From Parafrankia irregularis (GTDB taxonomy: Bacteria; Actinomycetota; Actinomycetes; Frankiales; Frankiaceae): 64,000 nt of DNA. Below, piece by piece: positions 17,649 to 26,780 of the stretch. The stretch covers positions 1 to 64,000 of the forward strand of contig NZ_FAOZ01000001.1 in assembly GCF_001536285.1 (NCBI RefSeq), read 5' to 3'. The notes beneath the pieces are model-generated. The model was not told the DNA's origin. It made no database searches and was given only the letters and a program-made list of their open reading frames with translations. Both the position numbers and the translations under genes were made by a program. Every line of letters begins with the position of its first letter. Position 1 is the stretch's first letter.

Positions 17649-17888
17649 CAGCTACCTCCGGAGGGGACTGGTCGGCGCTCAGGCTAAGCGGGTGCCCCCG
17701 CCGACCCCACCGTATTGGACGCCCCACCGACGCCACTCGCCCACTCATCGCGACGAACCCGTTCATCGCGACGATGCGGCCCGACCAGTCGACGCCCAAC
17801 CGGCCGGCACTCGACCGGCCCGCCCGTCCAGGTGCCGGAGGGCGCATCGCTGGGAGGCCAGGCGATACCAGCCAAAGCCGAAGGCCAA

Positions 17889-18776
17889 TCAAGCTGCCGG
17901 GATGGCCTCGGTCCGTCCGGCGAGCACGAGGGCCAGGAGCAGCAGCCCCAGGCCGACTCGGTAGGCGACGAAGGGCGCGAAGTCGTTCCCGCCCACGTAT
18001 CGCAGGAACCAGGCGATCGCCGCGTACCCGACGAGGAACGCCACCACGCTCGCACCCGCCAGCGGGCCCCAGGCCACGGTGGACGTCGGTTGCCTCGCCT
18101 CACGGTAGAGCCGGTGCAGCCCGAACGCCCCCGACACCGCGACCGCGGGGACGGCGAGCAGGAAGGAGAAACGCGACGCGGCCTCACGCGAGTACCGCAG
18201 CACCAGCCCGCCGCCGATGGTCGCGCCGGACCGTGACACTCCGGGAATCAGCGCGGTGGCCTGCGCCAGCCCGATCAGCAGACCGTCGCGGGCGGACAGC
18301 TCGGCCAGGGGCTTGCGGGCACCGGGCCGGCGATCCGCCCACCGGTCCGCGGCGCCGAGCAGCAGGCCGACGCCGGCCAGGGCGCCGGACATCAGCCGCA
18401 GGTCACGCAGCCGGCCCTTCACCACATCCTCGAAGAGGTAGCCGCAGGCTCCGATGGGAACGGTGCCGAACGCGATCAGCCAGGCGAGCCGGGCGTCGGC
18501 GGCCTGAGCCTCGGCACCGCGGGCGTCCGCCCCGGTGCTGCCCGCCGACAGGGGCAGCGATCCGAACCAGGCGCGACCGAGGCGGGCTATGTCCGAACGC
18601 AGGTAGACGATCACCGCCGCCGCCGTGCCGATCTGGGTCACGGCGGTGAAGGCCGCGCCGGGGTCGTCCCAGCCGGCCAGCGCCGCCACGACCCGCAGAT
18701 GCGCGCTCGACGAGACCGGCAGAAACTCGGTGAGTCCCTGGACCAGCCCGAGGATCGTGCCTTCGGTCCAGTTCAC
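17889..18776 (-). CDS. uppP: Undecaprenyl-diphosphatase UppP (BacA)
   Basis: This 295-residue membrane phosphatase recycles undecaprenyl diphosphate to the monophosphate carrier used for peptidoglycan synthesis. The family motifs are intact: GLTEFLPVSSSAH near the N-terminus and PGVSRSGATIGG in the centre. About eight membrane segments are visible. It lies 27 bases downstream of the histone H1-like gene on the same strand and may be co-transcribed with it. The 240 bases between it and the P-type ATPase hold a short direct repeat (ATCGCGACGA twice) and no gene. Confidence 0.95.
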   Translation of the reverse strand: MNWTEGTILGLVQGLTEFLPVSSSAHLRVVAALAGWDDPGAAFTAVTQIGTAAAVIVYLRSDIARLGRAWFGSLPLSAGSTGADARGAEAQAADARLAWLIAFGTVPIGACGYLFEDVVKGRLRDLRLMSGALAGVGLLLGAADRWADRRPGARKPLAELSARDGLLIGLAQATALIPGVSRSGATIGGGLVLRYSREAASRFSFLLAVPAVAVSGAFGLHRLYREARQPTSTVAWGPLAGASVVAFLVGYAAIAWFLRYVGGNDFAPFVAYRVGLGLLLLALVLAGRTEAIPAA

Positions 18777-18803
18777 CGCGAGGTCCCGTGCATGGACACG
18801 ACG

Positions 18804-20228
18804 TTATCGGTGCGCCGTCGCCGTCGCGCGCGTGCGCTGGGCCACGTAGCTTCCCGCGGCGAGCGCGACCGCGATCGGCCACTCGATCGCCTCGACCGCC
18901 GCGAGTGTCCCCAGCCCGATGTAGTACGCCGTCATCTTCGCCGAGGGGATCGGGACGGGCCCGAGGTGGCGCCCGTCGTCCTTCGGCGGCGGCGCCATCT
19001 CCAGCCGGGCGGTGACGTAGGGCAGATGCAGCACCACCACCCGCTCGTCGTGGTTCGGCCGACGGCCGCGCACCGCGGACCCGATGGCGCTGCCCACCGC
19101 GCTCCCGATCGTGTTCGCGGCGGACCCCGCCGGCCCGGACCCCACCGAGGCGACGGAAACGATCCTGGACGCGACCGACCGCGGGAAGCCGGCCGTCACC
19201 GACGCGGGACGCGCGGCGCGGGCGGCACCGGCCGACGTCCGCGCCTTCGCGGTGCTCCGGCTCCGGGGGGCGGTCGTGCGCGTCGTCGCCGTGAGGGAGG
19301 GCGTGGCACGGGACGTCGTGGCACGAGTCGTCGCGGTTCGCGCCGGCGCGGTACGGCTCGACGTCGCCCGGGGTGCCGTCGCTCGGGTCGTTGTGGACCG
19401 GGACGTCGTGGACCGGGAGGCGGAACCTCCGGGAGCGGAGGCAGCGGAGGCGGATCGCCGCTTCGCAAGCGCCTCGGTAGCGGCGGTTTTCCCTGTCGGG
19501 GAGGCAGTCGAGCTACCTGTCGACGCCGTCATGGGCTGGGCCGGGCTCCCACCGACGCGCGCCGCGGGCACCGTCTTCGCGCCACCCGATGTCGCCTTCG
19601 CCGGGCCCGAGGGCACCCCGGTGCCGGTCGTCGCCCCGGGAGCGCTGGCCGCCTTGGCCTTGGTCGCCTTGGTCCCCTTGGTCTTGGCGGCGGAGGACTT
19701 GGCAGGCACGGGCTTGCCGGCCGACGCCTTGCCCGACGCCGATTTGGCAGCCGCGGGCTTGGTAGCGGCTGGCTTGGCGGTCGACGCCCTGTTGTCGGAC
19801 GCCTTGGCGGACTCGGGCCTGGCGGTCGACGACTTGCTGGCCGACGACCTGGCAGCCGCGGGCTTCACGGTCGAGGTGGTCCCGGCAGCCGAGGTCTCCT
19901 TGGGCACCGCCACCGCCTCGGAAGCGCTGGTCGACTTCGAGGCGCTGGCGGGCTTCGAGGTACCGGCCGGCTTCGAGGTGCTCGGGGGAACCTGCTCGGC
20001 GCCGTTGGTCGACCCGGCTGCCCCGGCGGCCTTCTTCGTCTCCGCGCTGGACGTCGCCGCGGACCCGCCGGGCGCAGGTGCGGCCGGAGCCACGGCGGTC
20101 GGAGCGGTGAAGGTCGGCATCGGACCGGGCCGGTGCGCGAGGCCGCCCACGACGCCCGCACCGTTACTGGACGCGCTGGTCTCCGATGAACTGGTCGCCA
20201 TGGGGCCGTTCCCTCCGTCGTGCGCCAT
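18804..20228 (-). CDS. Histone H1-like Ala/Ser/Thr/Lys-rich protein with C-terminal hydrophobic segment
   Basis: This 474-residue protein is mostly low complexity. Residues about 60-230 are rich in Lys, Ala, Pro, Ser and Thr with motifs such as KPAAAKSA and AAKTKGTKATKAK, like the tails of histone H1-like bacterial proteins. Residues about 260-350 switch to Arg/Thr/Ser repeats (STTSRSTTTRATAPRAT). The last 90 residues are a normal domain: VVVLHLPYVTARLEMAPPP, then PIPSAKMTAYYIGLGTLAAVEAIEWPIAVALAAGSYVAQR, with one membrane-like helix. The basic region could bind DNA or anionic wall polymers; both are guesses. The opposite strand is also open across most of this span, but only the minus frame ends in a plausible folded domain. 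ATG 20228 or ATG 20201 may be the start. Confidence 0.65.
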   Translation of the reverse strand: MAHDGGNGPMATSSSETSASSNGAGVVGGLAHRPGPMPTFTAPTAVAPAAPAPGGSAATSSAETKKAAGAAGSTNGAEQVPPSTSKPAGTSKPASASKSTSASEAVAVPKETSAAGTTSTVKPAAARSSASKSSTARPESAKASDNRASTAKPAATKPAAAKSASGKASAGKPVPAKSSAAKTKGTKATKAKAASAPGATTGTGVPSGPAKATSGGAKTVPAARVGGSPAQPMTASTGSSTASPTGKTAATEALAKRRSASAASAPGGSASRSTTSRSTTTRATAPRATSSRTAPARTATTRATTSRATPSLTATTRTTAPRSRSTAKARTSAGAARAARPASVTAGFPRSVASRIVSVASVGSGPAGSAANTIGSAVGSAIGSAVRGRRPNHDERVVVLHLPYVTARLEMAPPPKDDGRHLGPVPIPSAKMTAYYIGLGTLAAVEAIEWPIAVALAAGSYVAQRTRATATAHR

Positions 20229-20569
20229 GAAGCAACGAGCCCGAACAGCTCATTGTCACTGAGCGTATATTACTCGTGACTCCAGTGACGGGCGGTAGCC
20301 GTCTCGCCGGGCGCGCGCAGCCACGCGGCCCAACCGCCACTCCCGGCGACGATCCCGGAACATCAACGCCCAGATCGGACGCTGCCCCCAAGCCTGGCGC
20401 GACAAACCGTTCCATCCACGGATCACGGCGAAAACGAGGAAGAGCCGACCCCTGGACACCGTCGACCGCATCAACCGTTTCGACGACAGGAGAAGATTTA
20501 CGCAGAAATCACGCGGCGCCACCGGATCATCCCTCGGGGGTGACTGGAAGCAGCACGACCTGTCGCCAC
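20229..20569. other. Intergenic, with AT-rich inverted repeat at 20255-20289
   Basis: There is no gene here. GTCACTG at 20255-20261 and CAGTGAC at 20283-20289 form an inverted repeat flanking GCGTATATTACT. This lies 27-61 bases upstream of the histone-like gene and is a plausible promoter/operator for it. The rest shows nothing recognisable. Confidence 0.3.
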
Positions 20570-21184
20570 CTAGAATGCCCCGACCGCCTCGACAAAACGT
20601 AGTCTGCTGATTACGGCATACCCGGCCTGGTAAAGCGGGGAAAGGCTGTGGCCGGGTTCACGGAGGTCCTTCTCGGCCGCCTCGGCGTATCGGCGCCCGC
20701 CGTAGGTCAGCGCCCTGAACACGATGCGGCCCGCCGCCGGTGCCGGCGCTCGCTCGCCGTCCGCCTCGAAGCTGGTCAGGTGTGCTTCCGTCACCTGCAG
20801 GAAGCGGCGGGTGGCGGCGACCACCGCGCTGTGGGCACCGCCCCCGACCGCACCGCCGCCAGCACTCGCGTACAGGCTCGTGGTGCCGTCGGCCAACGAG
20901 ACGACCGTTACCGTTCCCTCCGCGGCGCCGATTTCCATCAGCGCACCCCACACAATCGTGCCAGCCGTGTGACGGAGCATTCCCTCAACGACCGGATCGA
21001 GCGTAAGAACCCCCTCACGGAGCCGGTGGAACAATGCCGCACCGTTGTCTGAACGACGAAGCCCACTCGCAACGATCATCGTCCAAATCGTAGTGGCGAA
21101 CTCCGGATCCGTCCTCGGCAAGAGGAAATATCGGCGAAGAGGATCAGTGCTGACTACACTTTCGGTGGTCCAGGTTGGCGACAT
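20570..21184 (-). CDS. Hypothetical protein
   Basis: This protein has 204 residues from ATG 21184; a TTG at 21193 would add three. I do not recognise the family. It reads as a soluble alpha/beta protein with FATTIWTMIVASGLRRSD near the start, a central strand-rich part TVTVVSLADGTTSLYASAGGG, and ATRRFLQVTEAHL. No signal peptide, membrane helix or metal site is visible. It lies 67 bases after the MBL hydrolase gene on the same strand and is probably in the same transcript. No function is proposed. Confidence 0.65.
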   Translation of the reverse strand: MSPTWTTESVVSTDPLRRYFLLPRTDPEFATTIWTMIVASGLRRSDNGAALFHRLREGVLTLDPVVEGMLRHTAGTIVWGALMEIGAAEGTVTVVSLADGTTSLYASAGGGAVGGGAHSAVVAATRRFLQVTEAHLTSFEADGERAPAPAAGRIVFRALTYGGRRYAEAAEKDLREPGHSLSPLYQAGYAVISRLRFVEAVGAF

Positions 21185-21251
21185 CCGGACCAACTCGGGA
21201 CCATAACTACCGACTGATGCGGACCGAGCAGATATCGGTCACGCCCCCGGC

Positions 21252-22289
21252 TCAGCTGTCGGTCACCGCGGCACGGCGACGCCAGGTCGGCGGCTCGCCC
21301 GCACGCTCCGCGACCACGCCGCGGCGCTCCAAAGCGCGCAGGTGCGCCAGCGCCTCGGCCACGGCGCTGCGTTTCATGAAGCCCTCGATCTCGTCCCAGG
21401 GCCGTGACCACTCCATCCGGCTCGCGACCTCCCAGGCGGTCGCCGGGCCATCGTCCAACGTGGCCAGCACCTCGCCGAAGCGCTGGTCGTGATGCCTGCG
21501 CAGCTGCGCGACCCGGTCCGACAGGCCGTCGAAGCGGTATTCGTGCGCGGGGAGCGTGGCCTCGGCGGGCAGGGCGTCGACCTTGTCCAGGGAGCGCAGG
21601 TAGTCCCCCAGCGGATCATCCCCGACCGCGGCGCCGAACGGGATGTTCGGCGTGATGCGGGGCAGCACGTGATCGCCGGAGAGCAGCAGCCGGTTGGCCG
21701 GCTCCCAGAAGCACAGATGCCCCGGGGAGTGCCCCGGTGTCCAGACGGCCCGCAGGTCCCAGCCGGGGACGTCCGGGCGGTCGCCGTCGTCGAGCAGGAT
21801 GTCCGGGCTGGCAGCGACCGGGAACGGACCGGGTGGCAGCTTCTCGGCGGTGAACGCGCGCATGGCGCTCGGCGGTGCGCCCGCGCGCAGCATCTCCGCG
21901 TTGAGGTTCCGGAACAGATCCGCCGGTTCGAGCGGGTGCGCGCGCAGCAGCGCGGCGTCCGCGGGATGCAACGCGATCCAGGCCCCGGACGCCTCCCGCA
22001 GCCGCCCGGCGAGTCCGTAGTGGTCAGGATGCATGTGGGTGGGCATGATGCCGCGCAGATCCGTGACGGAGTATCCGGCGACGGCCAGCCCCGCCTCGAC
22101 GGCGGCGAAGGCCGCGTCGGTGTCCCAGCCGGAGTCGATCACGTAGGCACCGCGATCGGTCTCGAACAGATACATGAAGACGTGGGTCAGCCCGGCGGTC
22201 GGCAGCGGGACCGGGATGCTCCACAGACCTGGCCGGAGCCGTTCCACCGGGGGCAGTTGCGGGCCCGACGGACGCGCCACCCCGGTCAC
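21252..22289 (-). CDS. MBL-fold metallo-hydrolase
   Basis: This 345-residue metallo-beta-lactamase-fold hydrolase has the dinuclear metal motif THMHPDHYG (HxHxDH), a second His in GHSPGH, the bridging Asp in LLLSGDHVLP, and a C-terminal PAHEY. The last 80 residues form an alpha-helical, winged-helix-like tail, as in LACTB2-type enzymes that act on RNA or thioesters. It is cytoplasmic, with no signal peptide. The start is GTG 22289. An AT-rich promoter-like island lies about 200 bases upstream. Confidence 0.88.
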   Translation of the reverse strand: MTGVARPSGPQLPPVERLRPGLWSIPVPLPTAGLTHVFMYLFETDRGAYVIDSGWDTDAAFAAVEAGLAVAGYSVTDLRGIMPTHMHPDHYGLAGRLREASGAWIALHPADAALLRAHPLEPADLFRNLNAEMLRAGAPPSAMRAFTAEKLPPGPFPVAASPDILLDDGDRPDVPGWDLRAVWTPGHSPGHLCFWEPANRLLLSGDHVLPRITPNIPFGAAVGDDPLGDYLRSLDKVDALPAEATLPAHEYRFDGLSDRVAQLRRHHDQRFGEVLATLDDGPATAWEVASRMEWSRPWDEIEGFMKRSAVAEALAHLRALERRGVVAERAGEPPTWRRRAAVTDS

Positions 22290-22481
22290 GCGCTGATCAC
22301 ACTGGTACGACGGTCAGCTTCCCTCATCCGCTCACGCCTCCACTGCGCTGCGCGTTCGCGGGCGGCTCGACCGGTGCCCCACAGGAGCCAGGGCCACGCA
22401 CCGCGCACTCACGGTCACCGGCGCTGTCACGATCACCCGGCCAACCAGGGCCCACGCGGTCGACGCCAGCAGGACGCGACG

Positions 22482-22515
22482 ACATTATTCGATATATCTT
22501 TACTACTAATCGAAC
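22482..22515 (-). promoter_or_regulatory. AT-rich island with inverted repeat, probable promoter of the MBL gene
   Basis: This stretch of about 34 bases is strikingly AT-rich in a GC-rich background. It includes TTCGAT (22488-22493) and ATCGAA (22509-22514) as an inverted repeat around ATATCTTTACTACTA. It lies upstream of the minus-strand MBL gene and just past the end of the NB-ARC gene. The assignment as promoter/operator is by position and composition only. Confidence 0.35.
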
Positions 22516-22558
22516 GGTAGCCCAAACAGACCGCCGGTGCAGAAGGCGGGATGGCCGG

Positions 22559-24760
22559 TCATCCGCCCGACCAAAGTTTCGCGATCTCGGTCCGATGGCG
22601 TGCCGCCCACCGCGGCACCGACGCGCCCGGGCCCGTCGGTGGCTCGTCGAACCAGCCGAACACCTCCCAGCCGATCACCTCGGTGAAGACATCCCGCCCT
22701 CGGCCCACCTCGCCGAGGGCCACCAGGTCCAGCGCAAGCTGCAGAGCCGCATCCAGGGTCTGAGGGTGCTCGTAGCCGAGCTGTCGCCGAGCCCAGGCCA
22801 GTACCCGCTCGTGGAGCACACGGGCCTCGCACGGCAGACCGAGACCACGCAGAGCAACCCCCAGGACGAGTGCGGTGGCCTGGGTGTCCAGGTGGTCGGT
22901 GCCACACCGGCGGGCCCGCCGATCATGGGTGTCCCGAAGCAGGACGTCAGCCTCCGCGAACTCCCCGAGCCGGGTCAGGATGTCGCCGAGGCCGTGCGCT
23001 GACCGCAACGTGTCGGGATCGTCCGGGCCGAACCGGTCGCGCTGGCGGCCAAGCGTGTCCCGGTACAGCCGCACCGCCTCGCCGCGGTCACCGATCTCGC
23101 CGTGTGCGCGGGCAAGGCTGCTCGCCACGACGAGCACCTCGCGATGCTCCGGGCCAAGTGTCCGCAGCCGGCGGCTGTACGCCTGCGTCAGAAGTATCTG
23201 CGCCGTCACCACCGCGGCCGTCACAGCTGGTGCTGCTGGCCCTGCTGCTGGTGCTGGCCCTGCTGCTGGTGCTGGCCCTGCCGACGGCGCCGGCGCGCCA
23301 CCGAAGCCGGTTTCGGTGGCGTGGCCGCCGTCCACGCCAAGGCCGTCCAGCAGGATCGAGGCCTCGACCACAGCGGCGCTGAGCACATCCGGGTGATCCG
23401 GCCCGAGGTCGCGGGCCCAGCGGCATCGCACGGGCCCGCTCAGCCCGCGGCCGTCGTCGTACCGCCCCGAGCGATGCAGAAAACCCACGACGAGCAACGT
23501 CAGCCGACGGATCTCCGCGCTTTCCGCCTCGGCCCCGGCCGGGCCGGCCGTGTCCATCCAGGCCGAGACGGCACGTACGTGCGGCTCGAGCCGCGTGAGG
23601 TCGGACCGGTGACCCGCCTCAGCGCCGTCGTGAAGATCGCGGCCGGCCAGGGTGAGCAGCCGCAGCGCGCCGCGCAGCGCTCGGCGCCGCCGTTCCTCGC
23701 CCCCGAGCCCTGCCCGGAGCCATTTCCGCACCAGCGGGTGCACCCGGATCCCGGCCTCGTCGCGCCAGACCAGCCCGAGCCGGAGCAGCTCACCGCCGAT
23801 CACGTCGACGCCGTCGGCGACCACGAGAGGAAACGGGGCGGTCGCGAGGAAGGCCAGCCCGTCCAGGATCTCCGCCGTGGCCGGACTGTCACGTTCCAGC
23901 CAGGCGCGGCTGGTGGCCACGATCCTGGGCAGACCGCTGCCACCGGAGGCCTCGTTCGCAGCCTCAGCCGCCCCAGCCCCCTCAGCCGCCCCAGCCCTCT
24001 CGGCCGCCTCAGCCCTCTCGGCCGCCTCGGCCGTCCCGGGCGCGTGCCACTCGTCGAGCAGACGCAGGTAGGCCGCGATCGGCAGCCCGGTGCCGGCCAG
24101 GAAGCGACCGGCCTGCGCGAGCGCGAGCGGCAGATCCCCGACGGTGGCCGCGAGCAGGGCCGCCTCCGCTTCACCGGCCCGGGTGTCATGTAGCCGCAGC
24201 AACCGGATCGAATCGGCCCGATCGAGGTCACCGAGCTCCACCAGGGTCGGCATGAGCCGGCCGATCTCGGGCGCGCGGCCGATCATGATGACGTGCCCCG
24301 TGTCGGGCGGTGCGGCGATACCCAGGTCCAGCGGCGAGTCGACGTCGTCGTAGATCAGCAGCCAGTCCGCGCGCCGGGCCAGCTCGGCCCAGAGCTCCCT
24401 CAGCACGGTGGTACCCGGCCCTGTCACGGCCGGCACGAGGATCGTGGCCAGGCCCAACAGACATGACTCGGCCCGCGCCGGGGTCTGCGCGTCCACCCAC
24501 CACACCAGGCGGTAGCAACCGTGGTGGCGATGGGCGTACTCGACGGCCAGCTCGGTGCGGCCGACTCCGCCGGCCTCGTCCGCCCCGGCGGCGCAGACAA
24601 TGCCGACGCCGCGTGCTCCCATGGCGGCGTCGGGCGGAGCAGCCCCGCGCAGCGCCCGATGGATGCGGACGAGCTCGTCGTCCCGCCCCACGAAATGCGG
24701 ATCGCGTTGCCGCACGTTCCACACCGGCGGCAGCCGGCCCGAATCGCTGGCCCCCGGCAT
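22559..24760 (-). CDS. NB-ARC/TPR protein with altered P-loop
   Basis: This protein has 733 residues from ATG 24760. The frame stays open to 25207, but that extension has atypical composition. PPVWNVRQRDPHFVGRDDEL at 11-30 is the entry motif of the NB-ARC proteins linked to actinobacterial FxsT and similar systems. The P-loop reads AGGVGRT, with Arg68 where Lys is expected, so ATP binding may be weakened. WLLIYDDVDS is the Walker B region. The second half contains tetratricopeptide repeats of the kinesin-light-chain type (LGPEHREVLVVASSLARAHGEIGDRGEAV and later copies), with a Pro/Ala insert PAPAAGPAPAAG encoded by an 18-base repeat near 23230-23283. These STAND-type proteins are usually signal switches or scaffolds. 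The partner here is unknown. Confidence 0.8.
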   Translation of the reverse strand: MPGASDSGRLPPVWNVRQRDPHFVGRDDELVRIHRALRGAAPPDAAMGARGVGIVCAAGADEAGGVGRTELAVEYAHRHHGCYRLVWWVDAQTPARAESCLLGLATILVPAVTGPGTTVLRELWAELARRADWLLIYDDVDSPLDLGIAAPPDTGHVIMIGRAPEIGRLMPTLVELGDLDRADSIRLLRLHDTRAGEAEAALLAATVGDLPLALAQAGRFLAGTGLPIAAYLRLLDEWHAPGTAEAAERAEAAERAGAAEGAGAAEAANEASGGSGLPRIVATSRAWLERDSPATAEILDGLAFLATAPFPLVVADGVDVIGGELLRLGLVWRDEAGIRVHPLVRKWLRAGLGGEERRRRALRGALRLLTLAGRDLHDGAEAGHRSDLTRLEPHVRAVSAWMDTAGPAGAEAESAEIRRLTLLVVGFLHRSGRYDDGRGLSGPVRCRWARDLGPDHPDVLSAAVVEASILLDGLGVDGGHATETGFGGAPAPSAGPAPAAGPAPAAGPAAPAVTAAVVTAQILLTQAYSRRLRTLGPEHREVLVVASSLARAHGEIGDRGEAVRLYRDTLGRQRDRFGPDDPDTLRSAHGLGDILTRLGEFAEADVLLRDTHDRRARRCGTDHLDTQATALVLGVALRGLGLPCEARVLHERVLAWARRQLGYEHPQTLDAALQLALDLVALGEVGRGRDVFTEVIGWEVFGWFDEPPTGPGASVPRWAARHRTEIAKLWSGG

Positions 24761-25547
24761 CGTCTCTGGCGCCGTCAAGATGTTCGCCCGTCTTTCAACA
24801 CCGACAATGAGGCTTTTCCGTCTCACGGTGCGCGGCCGGGGACGCCATCGGCCCTGACCGGCGACGGAAAAGGACCAATCCACCACAACATGCGCGTTGC
24901 CGCTCCCCACATCCGATCGTTTCGTGGCGCGTGGCACCGGTAGCGGAACCCGGCCGCGGGGACGGCACCGCGTGCGGAGTCCCATTACCCAACGCCTCGA
25001 ACGACACTCCTCCTTCCCCGACACAGCCGGCACAGGATGAAAGCCGGCAGCAGCCGGGCCGGTGTTCCTGGCCGGACTCCCCCACAGGCCTGCGAATGGT
25101 AAGGCTGGTCGTCCCGGAAATCCCGTCATGAACACGGGTACCGGGCCGGCGGGATTCGCGGGCCGCCGGACGTGGGCACGATGGGGCCGCAGCGTCATCC
25201 GCCGCACGCTGGACAGCCGGCCGCGAGGGACCGGCCCGATACCCGGACCAGAACCCGGGCCCTCCTTGGCCAGCTCACGGAACGTGCGAGTTGACGGCCA
25301 CGGTCACCCGGCGCGGAGATCCGAGTCACCGTCAGTCCACCGATCCGGCGTCGATGCCACCCGGGTCGGGACTCGCCGAGCAGTGGACTAATCGTTCTGA
25401 TGCATGTCCTCATAAATGCTCGTATCGTCCGCGACGTCCCCCGTGGGCATTCCGCACGGGGGACCGGGACCCACCCATTTCCAACCGGGCCGCCGACACC
25501 GGAGTGGGGCTGCCACGCCGTCGCCGGTCCGGCGCCCAGAAAGGTCG
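24761..25547. other. Divergent intergenic region
   Basis: These 787 bases lie between the NB-ARC gene and the lipoprotein gene. Open frames exist on both strands, but none shows a recognisable domain, good start or typical codon bias. It should contain promoters for both flanking genes. I see no repeats or RNA genes in it. Confidence 0.3.
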
Positions 25548-26294
25548 ATGATGAGAAATCCGCGCACTCAATTGTCTCGGGCAGCCACCATGACCGCCGC
25601 GGTGGGACTCTCACTCGCGCTGGCGGCCTGCGGCGGAGGCGGCGAGAGCGCCGAAAAGCCCACCGCCACCGCGGCCGCGAACCGCCTGGCGGCCGGATCC
25701 AGCAACGGTCTCGAGTCCAGGCCAGCCAGCGAGATCGTCGCGACCGCGGCCCAGGCCCTGAAAACGACCAGCAGCGTGCGGTATCTCGGCCGCGGCACCG
25801 AGGACGGCACACCCTCGTCGGCCGAGTTACGGATGACCGCGGATGGCACGGTCACCGGCGTACTCGACGGAAACGGGCAACGGGTCGAGATTCTGCGGGT
25901 CGCCGGGGTCGCGTACGTCCGCGGCCCTAGCGCCGCCGGGCCGTATCCGGGGGCCAGGACCGATCAGTGGATCAACACCGGCCCGGTCGGGGCGGCCGAC
26001 GACGACCTGTCGATCAACAGCGCGGCCGACGCGATCCTGGACCTGAAGGCCGACATCGACGGAGGTGAGGACGCGACCGTCGAGCAGATGACCGAACAGG
26101 GCCAGCCCGCGGTACGGGTCGCCACGAAGACCGCCTCGTTGTACGTCGCGAATGTCGGCCAGCCCGTACCGCTGAGGCAGGTCTTCAACGACGCGAACGA
26201 CAGGTTCGAGGTCACCTTCACGGAATACGGCAGTCCGGTGCCCGCGGCGGTCCCGACCGACGCCTTCCAGCCCCGGACCACACCGACGTCCTGA
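25548..26294 (+). CDS. LppX/LprG-like lipoprotein
   Basis: This protein has 248 residues from ATG 25548; ATG 25551 is equally possible. The lipobox LAAC places the lipidated Cys at residue 28 after a basic, hydrophobic signal peptide. A short disordered linker is followed by a beta-rich domain (KTTSSVRYLGRGTEDG, TVTGVLDGNGQRVEILRV, VAYVRGP). This resembles the LolA/LppX/LprG fold that carries lipids across the actinobacterial envelope. That similarity is judged by pattern only, and the ligand is unknown. GAAAGG upstream is a fair ribosome-binding site. After the stop, CCTGACC(A/G)CT is repeated three times. Confidence 0.78.
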   Translation: MMRNPRTQLSRAATMTAAVGLSLALAACGGGGESAEKPTATAAANRLAAGSSNGLESRPASEIVATAAQALKTTSSVRYLGRGTEDGTPSSAELRMTADGTVTGVLDGNGQRVEILRVAGVAYVRGPSAAGPYPGARTDQWINTGPVGAADDDLSINSAADAILDLKADIDGGEDATVEQMTEQGQPAVRVATKTASLYVANVGQPVPLRQVFNDANDRFEVTFTEYGSPVPAAVPTDAFQPRTTPTS

Positions 26295-26780
26295 CCACTC
26301 CTGACCGCTCCTGACCACCTGGCGCACCCGACCCACCTGGCCACCTCGCCCGCACGGTCCGCCCAGCCAGCCGGACTCCCCGCGGACCCCCGCGTCACCG
26401 AAATCACATGTTTCCTATTGAATTCCAAACAGTCGGCTCCGCACCGCGGAAGAACCGCGAGTGAGCATTTTCCGTCGTCGACTCGGACCCGACCCATCCC
26501 TGACTACAGGCCGTGAGGCGGAAACGGCTCAGTGACACTGCGCCGCCGGATGACCCAACGATCGCGCGGCGCAGGTCACACCCACAGCGGTCACTGTGAA
26601 AAGCGCCATCACGGCCAGGGGACGGATTCGCCGGTAGCGCGCCATACCCTTGGGTCCGGATAGCCGCGCCCACCATGGACTCGAAGTCGCATCCGTCGAA
26701 TACGGGTTCATGGAACGCGGGCCGCGGGAAGCCGCGCCGGTCGGATGCGGGCGGCAGGAAGCAGTGATCGGAGTATGCGC
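26295..26780. other. Intergenic region
   Basis: I find no convincing gene in these 486 bases. An AT-richer patch at about 26400-26427 (TTCCTATTGAATTCC) could belong to a promoter. The minus-strand open frame across it continues into the antisense of the next gene and is not supported. Confidence 0.3.

Noticed and set aside
14769-17687. A 972-codon plus-strand open frame opposite the P-type ATPase
   Set aside because: The product is a string of Arg, Gly, Asp and His typical of antisense translation. The opposite frame is a complete P-type ATPase.
19084-20262. A 392-codon plus-strand open frame across the histone-like gene
   Set aside because: It is Ala/Val/Asp-rich without any folded domain or good start. 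The minus frame ends in a plausible membrane domain and fits the gene order.
23230-23283. Three 18-base repeats (CTGCTGCTGGTGCTGGCC)
   Set aside because: In frame they encode the Pro/Ala linker of the NB-ARC protein; this is coding low complexity, not a separate element.
24761-25207. In-frame N-terminal extension of the NB-ARC protein up to 25207
   Set aside because: The extra 149 residues are Arg/Pro-rich without family similarity, while PPVWNVRQRDPHFVGRDDEL begins 10 residues after ATG 24760, as expected for the family.
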